DNA from: Rallus limicola
Taxonomy: Eukaryota > Chordata > Aves > Gruiformes > Rallidae
Direction: 5' to 3'
Assembly (NCBI GenBank): GCA_022605955.1
Contig: JAKCOZ010000001.1
Coordinates: 21,816,146-21,880,145, forward strand
Length of the DNA: 64,000 nucleotides
A program made the translations under genes and the position numbers. Every line of letters starts with the position of its first letter. The stretch's first letter is position 1. The notes beneath the pieces were generated by a model. It saw nothing but the letters and a program-made list of their open reading frames with translations, did not search any database and was not told the origin of the DNA. This document shows positions 54,724 to 64,000 of this stretch, in pieces.

Positions 54724-57363
54724 CTGACAGCCTTGGAAGTGGCTCTGGTTTCACCCACAGTCCTTTCCAGAAACTGAGTGTAGCTGTGTTTGACCTGTGA
54801 AATAGGGAGCATGTTAGTGGGCCCTTTAGAGGCACCATTCTCCCTTACAACTCAAATCTTTACAAGTAAACAGCACACTCTGGTAGATTGGGTGACGTTC
54901 CTCACTGGCCCTTTCCCTCCCTCGTGAATATCCCTGTATTGACTGAACTCTCCAGGGTTTGAACTTGATGCTGAAATTTGAAAGGCATGGAGGGCCTATG
55001 TGTCCTGGGATGAGTCCTGACTCCCAGGGCTGACCCTTAGTGTGATTCTGCCGGACTGGTGCTTTCCAGCATGGTCCAGAGATCGTGGCAGCCCTTGAAG
55101 CCCTAGTGAGAGGTCCACAGAGCTGTACCACTTCTGTATGGGCTTCAGCTGAGCATCTGAACAAATGCCAGCACCCGGGGATGCAGGAGGAAGGCAGAGG
55201 TCCCACAGCAAGATCAGGAATAAGGATGAGTCTGGCTCTCCCTGGCTGGGAGCAGCACAGGTGGGATCTGGAGCTGGTCTCCTGCCCACTACATGGAAAC
55301 AGGGAGGGACTGAGATCGTAGGTGTTAAATTCTGCCCCCAATGACTGTCTTTTTCACAGGTGGAAAGGCTGCAACTGGCCAGCCCCAGAGCAGAGGAAGG
55401 CCTTGAATCCGGGATCATCTGTATTAGATGTTTGGCATCCCTTCCGGGTGTCTGTGCAAGTGGAGAGTTGGAGGGATGAGGGAAATAGCAACTGTAACCT
55501 TTTACTCCCAGAATATAAGCCTGTCTCCTTTTACAGCCCTGCACTTAAGAAGTGATTTGGGGTCTGAGAGGTACAGAGGGACAAAAAAAGGTGCTGTATG
55601 CTCTCCATCTCCATTAAGAAGAGCTAAGGGTACTCTGCATGCTACAGTATATGGCAACAAAAAGTGGATACCTCTGCAAAATACAAAAGGGTCAAGTAAG
55701 CAGGTATGAGAGAGAATCCATAAACATTTCAAAGAAAGGGTTCAGCTAAGAGGAGGATGGAGACCCATCACTTAATTAAAACCCCTTTGTAAGACACATG
55801 AAGGATGCAGTTCCTCGTCCTCACAGTAGGTATCTTGGTGTGTGGGCAAGCACCAGCACTGACATGGGTCAAGCCCAGGGCATGCAGCTGGTCAGTGTGT
55901 ACCCACTCAGGCCTGGGGGTTTGGCTCCTGCATCTCTGCCTCTGCCCAGGGATTTCTGGATAGAGATGTGAAAGCTACTGCTTCCTGAAGTTCAGGCTTT
56001 GGCAGGTGAGACTAACAGGTAGAAGAAGACATGAGCTGTGTAGATCAGCTCAGCAGACATCATCACTCTAGGTCTGTCTGCACTGCCTGCAGCTGCCTGC
56101 AACCTTCTTCTAGAAGCTTCACCCCAGAGGCGAGAAGCAGGCACACTCTGCTCAAGGTGCCAGCCAAGTATCAAGTTTTGAGTTATATTTTTGTCTGATA
56201 TGTATACTTGTCCGTGAAGGACTCTGCTGAGACAATCACGCTCGGCCACAGGACCTTACCAGGCAGTTTGCAGGGGTGTTTTAAAATTCAGAAAGAGCCC
56301 AGCTCTCCAAATCCAAGTCTGTGGAAATGAATTTTTTTGGCATTTGTTTTTAATGTCCTGTGATGTGTGGGTGAAAAAGCCAGCAAGCTAGACTGGTAAT
56401 TAATTTTCCTGACAGAAACACCAGACAATGAAATTATCCTGCCACAAAGCAGGGTTGCTAAAGTAAATACTCTGCCAGTGGCAGGCCTGAAAGCAGGACG
56501 GGGTCATATGTGAGGTGCAAGCAAATGATGAGAAGGCACTTCTTCCTCTGGGGACCTGTGGGCGCTACCAGCACAGGCACCTTCGAGCCCTGGGTCACCA
56601 GCACCCACAGCTCTCTGGCATTAAGAAGGGGTGTGTTCAAGCTGGGCTCAAGGTGATGGGGGACTTGCTGGACACAGTGCTGAGCTGAGGAGCAGGTCAC
56701 TCTTTGCTGGCCAGTGGAGTAATTTGGTTTGGGCAAGGGGTAAGGGATGTGGGAAGTGAAAATAGACTAGCAGATATCTTCTGAAGATATAGGCTCCTGG
56801 CAGGGTCTTCAGTCTCTCCCAGGTTGGTGGCGACTGCTTTCTAAATCTGGTGTATGCTGGAGATTTGTGTGTTCTCTAGAGCAGGTTGTGTTGGCACATA
56901 CAGAATGGGACTGCCTTTTGTTGGGAGACGTCGAAGGCAGCTTGCAGGAGAGGAAGGATGGGAGGATGAAGTTCTCTGTTTTCCCTCTGTGTTTCTCATA
57001 CTGGAGGCTGGAGTTACTGGTGTTGCAGACACACAGCCAATAAACTGGTGGAGAGCGGTAAATGGGCATGTTCCTGCGCATGGGGAGGTACCTGGCTTTG
57101 CTTGGTTTCAAGCGGGACCCCCACCACAGTGGAAATCATTGATGAGTCTGTGTTAAAACAAGCAGTATTGTTGGTACAGAAAACAGTTCCCTCTGCAGCT
57201 ATGGATATATCTGCTGAAGACCTCAGTGCCCTTCCAGGAGGACCTGCTGCCAGGTGAATCCTGATTTATAATTGCACTAGTCTGATGTGCAGACTTCAAT
57301 AGGGCATTTTCCCCCGTTAGATAGTGTTACCAGCTGCAGAATGGAGAAATCCCACAGAACTGG

Positions 57364-57393
57364 CTAAGACAGGGAAATGTCTCCCTGTCTTAG
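57364..57393. repeat. Perfect inverted repeat: 12-bp stem, 6-base loop
   Basis: CTAAGACAGGGA at 57364-57375 pairs exactly with TCCCTGTCTTAG at 57382-57393 across an AATGTC loop. The element could form a hairpin in the HIPK2 pre-mRNA or be a short duplication by template switching. It is too short for a typical microRNA precursor, and no longer flanking pairing was seen. Confidence 0.8.
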
Positions 57394-57749
57394 GCAGGGA
57401 AAAACCTTTGAGAAAGAGAACTACACCATCCTTATTGCTGAGCTAAGTTGGAGTTCTTTTAGTAATAACGGGTCATTGTGGAATTGGTTGCATGTAAATT
57501 TTAGGACCAGAGTTATTTAATGTATTAATTACATGTAAAAAGTGATGGACCAGCAGTGAAGTGCTTAAGTGTGTAGATACCACAGGCTTACTTAGGTTAG
57601 GCTGTGGGGAAGTGAGGAACATTTAAAAGATTTTTATCTAGATTGCAGGCAACATTATGCCACATCAGTGCAACACTGAAAGGCCGTAAACATTGGAAGA
57701 GGAAAACCAAACTGTTCCTACATAATTCTGTGTCCTAAATTAACTGCAG

Positions 57750-57895
57750 CTCCTCTGGAGAAAGAACTGTGTGTCTCAGAGGATCTCCCAGATAAAACAT
57801 CTGCTGAAATGCCTCGTGTCACTCCAAAAGCAAACAAAATATTAGGCTCAGGGAAGACTGGAACGCGAATGCATTCTGCAAATAGTTTAAAGTAA
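57750..57895 (+). other. Unconfirmed exon-like open segment b in intron 2
   Basis: The segment follows an acceptor-like TCCTAAATTAACTGCAG, with branch-point-like words. It is open for 47 codons in entry phase 1 and ends in TTA AAG TAA. The translation (starting PLEKELCVSEDLPDKT, ending MHSANSLK) has coding-like composition but no family I recognise. AAA|GTAAGT at 57892 could be a donor, but the nearest acceptor (57930) would make a 39-base intron, too short for vertebrate splicing. Segment X exits in phase 1, so X to b would be in frame. It may also be a fragment of a decayed gene copy. Confidence 0.2.
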
Positions 57896-60800
57896 GTCTA
57901 GGGAATATCCTCATGTTTAACTGTTTCTAGGTTTGTTCAGCCTGTCTCCAAGCAGACGTGTCAGGAAGACAAGTTGTAGGGCCAGGCAGGGGAAGTGGAC
58001 CAAAACATCTGTTGGGGAGAACACTGAGGACCCAGAAGCTGCTGCAGACAGGGCAGAGATACAAAAATAGCCTGTGCGACACGAAAGGTGTTTTAGGCAC
58101 TTCTGTCTTCAGCTCTAGGCCGATCCATGTGAACATGAAGTGAGAGGTGACAAATTTAAACCTGATGAAGGAAAATCAGGCTTTAAACAACTGAGTTAAG
58201 ATGCTATTGAAAGCAGAAGGTTGCCTTTGGAAGTCCATGTCACAACTTGTGATCGAAGCCAAGGTCTCACCTTGCTTAAAAAATTGGCACATTTTTATGA
58301 AGAAATAGAGGAGTTTCACATGTTAGATACACACAGAAGGATGTCTGCATCCATAACTGAGCATACAGAACACAGTAGAGGTTCAGAAGGCATTTTGTCA
58401 GTGGACGAGTTGTTTCATAACAGAATTTGCAGTGTCCTCCACCAAAACTCTTTGCATTTGGTATTAGCAGAGTGGCAGGAAGCAGAGAGACCACTGCTCC
58501 TCCAGAGGTGACTCCAGCTGTCTTTCACATGGCAAATAGGAGGTGTTCTACTAAGTGAAAATCTGGCAGCCTGTGTTGTGTTCAATACCTGTTCTTCTCT
58601 TGGTGCCTTAATGACTGCTTAATTAAATTAACAAGACTAACAAGATCTTTTTGACTTAGGGACACCTCCTCTCCATGGAGGTCACAATGTGCAGGCAGGT
58701 CTGGAAGAAAGCAACAGCAGACCCTGGCTGGGATGTATGTAGGGCACCACCTCACTGCAGTCTGGCCCCACTCTTGCAGGGATTCTCATTGCTGTTCCAA
58801 AATTACCATCTATTTGGGGCTGAACGGGCAAAGATTGCAACCATTGTTTAGGCTTGATTGAGTAATGGCGACTCACAAGGAAAAAAAATGAAATTTTGAA
58901 ATCTCAAATTCTAGGTGATCTCTTCTTGCAGGGGTCTGGAGGTGTCAGCAGTGTGTGGGGAAAGAGGGGAGGAGGTGTGTGCTGCACGAAACAGCAGTGC
59001 CAGAGCAGTTTTTATGAACAGGGAGGTTTCTACACAAAACAGTGTTGGGAATATTCACCAATAGTCCAGCCCTCCACTCCTACCACTTGAGTTCATGGGA
59101 GGGATTTGAAGTTCAGGCGGTGGGATGTGTGGCTGAGCTCTCATTAGTGACCAGGGACATTTCGTTCACAATGTGGAAGGCAGACAGGGAGAGGCAGATG
59201 GCTTTGAATGCAGGATTTACATAGTAATGAGATTCAGGTCACCATAGCTGTCTTTTTCTCTCTGTATTTTGTCTAGGTGTTGAGTAGTGTGCTGGGATGA
59301 TGGAGTGGGGAGGAAAGGAGGAAAATTAACCCCTTATTCCAAAGGGGAGATTCGTGTTAGAACAAAAAGTTTGTCACGATAGGCTAAAGAAAACAAGAAG
59401 CACATGTGAAGCTCTAAGGGCTAAGCCTTAGCCACTTTTTCAGTTTCTGGCAGGTTTTCTGTGGGAATGGCACAAAGTATCCTAGCCTTAAAATCCCTAA
59501 ATTTCCCATCATTTTTACATTCTGCATTGCTGGTTTGAGAAGAGACAGTTGGGGGATTTTTATCGTTACCAGTCAACCCAAAATGGGGGAAGTTTGTGGA
59601 CTACAGATGGGACATGGATTCTTGCTACAGGCCCTTTGCTTGTTTCCTTGGAAAGAATTACCCATTTTCCTCGGTTTCTTGGCTAAAGACTTGTCTTCAC
59701 ATGACTGTGTAACGGCATGATTAAAACATAATATTTTCCACTGTAATTGGTAATCCTTAGTATGATCTCAGTAGTGTCAGATCTTATCCTGATGACAGAT
59801 GGGAAACTGGGAACCATGAACCCTATTTGCAGCTCTGGATGGTGGCACTTGATTTGCTTGATAGTCAACCCCAGGAATTCCCAAAATATGCCTCATGGCC
59901 TGAGAAATCCTAAGGCTATTTTTAAAATGATGAAAGTTTTAAAGCAATGCATGTTTCTTTATTTTATCTGTCTTCTAGTTTGGGGGTGTTGGGTTTTTTT
60001 AATATAGTTAGAGGAGTATGTAACCTTTTCTTTCTGTTGTACATCACCTGACACCAGAAGCTGGGGCTTTAGAAGAAAGTTTCAAGATCTGCAAGAGAGA
60101 ACAGGAGAGAAGCCTTAGGTGATCCCTGTTTAAAATAGTAATTATGTCATTTAACTGCATGTGGAAGTCTGGGCTGAGGTAGGGAAAGTAAAGGAGGTGT
60201 TTGCACAAATGTGGGTTTTAGATAAGGTTTTCAGTATTTGAAAGATACCTTCCTTTGTTCCACATAAAAGTTGCTTTTGAAACACAAAGCATTTGGGGCA
60301 CTAAGAGGAGGATTCATCTTGTCTCACCTTGGCCACTGGAGTTTAGGAAGCTTGTCTAGCCTCAGTGAAGAAAGTCCCAAGACAGTGGGAGGAACTCCCC
60401 CTTGGGGTGTTGGGGAGTGTTCCTCTATTGACTTACAGACTGCACAGTACATGGCTAAGATTTGGCACCAACTTCTATCTGGTAGAAAGGTGAAATGTCT
60501 TTCACCTGTAGGTCCTGTGGAAGTCTGAGCTGAGACTGGACTTGTTTATTTGGGTGTCTTCTCTGTCGAGAGCTGAAGCAAAGCTTTTACCTTGTCCTCT
60601 CCTTCCTTAAGAGAGCTAACCCTAAAACTCAGTGAGCAGAGGTGCCTCAGTGGGCATCTCCTGAAGCTGGCAATAAATGCGTATCAGGAGCACCACTGCA
60701 ATTTGGCTGTTTGGGCTGGAAGGGAAGAGGAAATCTAATCAGGCGCCTGGGACAGACTGGGAAGTGAAGACTTCTTGGCTATTTCCTCCTGAGGAAAAGG

Positions 60801-61312
60801 CTTAGGTCTGATAGATCTAATTACATTATTTCTCTGGTTTATGGTTACAGCCATTTGTTTAAAAAGTCAGTAATCCTTTTATACCAGTCCTGTAATGATT
60901 ATTTAATGTCTGGCTGTTTGTGAAGCCTGCCGAGCTGTGTGAACGGGGGATGCTTCACCACAGGGAGTGCACACAGTACCTCCACAGGACGGCAAGCTGG
61001 GCCCGAGGGCCTTGAGCGAGGGCTTTAATTGGGTGGCCTGGAATGCATGACATTCGTTTTGTGCTTCATTTTCCCACCTGCTGAACGAAAATACTGGTAG
61101 TTTTCTCCTTTGCAAACTGCTGCGAAACATAGGCCTGTCTCTTGGCAAAATGCTGCCAGAGGTCTTTTCTGCAAGGATAAATATTCACCGACCTGTGCTG
61201 GATTAGCAAGCACTTCGCTGGTGGCCAGTGGGGCCCCCAGCCCCATAGCAGTGATGACACTTGTTGGCAGCGGGCAGCTTCCTGAGTGTCACACTCCGCA
61301 AACAGGAGCTGA

Positions 61313-64000
<2,688 letters not shown>

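Noticed and set aside
54826..55544. Overlapping minus-strand frames of 171 and 182 codons
   Set aside because: Two different frames over the same DNA, no family recognised, no splice or promoter context. Likely chance in GC-rich sequence.
57892..57930. Possible intron from AAA|GTAAGT to TTTCTAG between two in-phase open pieces
   Set aside because: At 39 bases it is below the size vertebrate spliceosomes normally handle, despite the good site sequences.

Overview
This is vertebrate nuclear DNA, most likely from a bird. It carries an interior part of one gene, HIPK2 (homeodomain-interacting protein kinase 2), on the + strand. Three protein-coding exons are secure because their translations read through one another in phase and match the conserved HIPK2 kinase: 11352-12450, 61360-61483 and 63548-63667. 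The bird assignment rests on CR1 LINE copies, the typical interspersed repeat of birds and other sauropsids, and on the absence of any recognisable mammalian SINE. The species cannot be named from this window.

Layout. 1-11351 is the 3' part of HIPK2 intron 1, with a CR1 3' fragment at 793-1289. 11352-12450 is the large second exon: the disordered N-terminal region plus the kinase domain from the glycine loop to the activation-loop tyrosine. 12451-61359 is one intron of 48,909 bases. It holds a degenerate CR1 copy (53812-54560, minus), a short CR1 3' tail (49181-49265, minus), several microsatellites and homopolymers, and some stretches that look like regulatory elements. 61360-61483 encodes the APE motif and the following helix region. 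61484-63547 is a 2,064-base intron. 63548-63667 encodes the next part of the C-lobe. 63668-64000 is the start of intron 4. The 5' end of the gene (exon 1 and promoter) and everything C-terminal of the mid C-lobe lie outside the window.

How it fits together. Joining the three exons gives 447 codons counted from the Met at 11354. They cover kinase subdomains I to IX/X with all catalytic residues intact, so this is a functional-looking gene and not a pseudogene. The rest of the window is intron. Most open reading frames in it are of a length expected by chance. The items most worth checking are a phase-compatible set of exon-like segments in intron 2 (16122-16341, 21621-21748, 57750-57895), a CpG-dense patch at 29112-29424, and a cluster of POU/octamer motifs at 41799-41928. 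I found no convincing novel biological system, and none of the intronic candidates is established by sequence alone.
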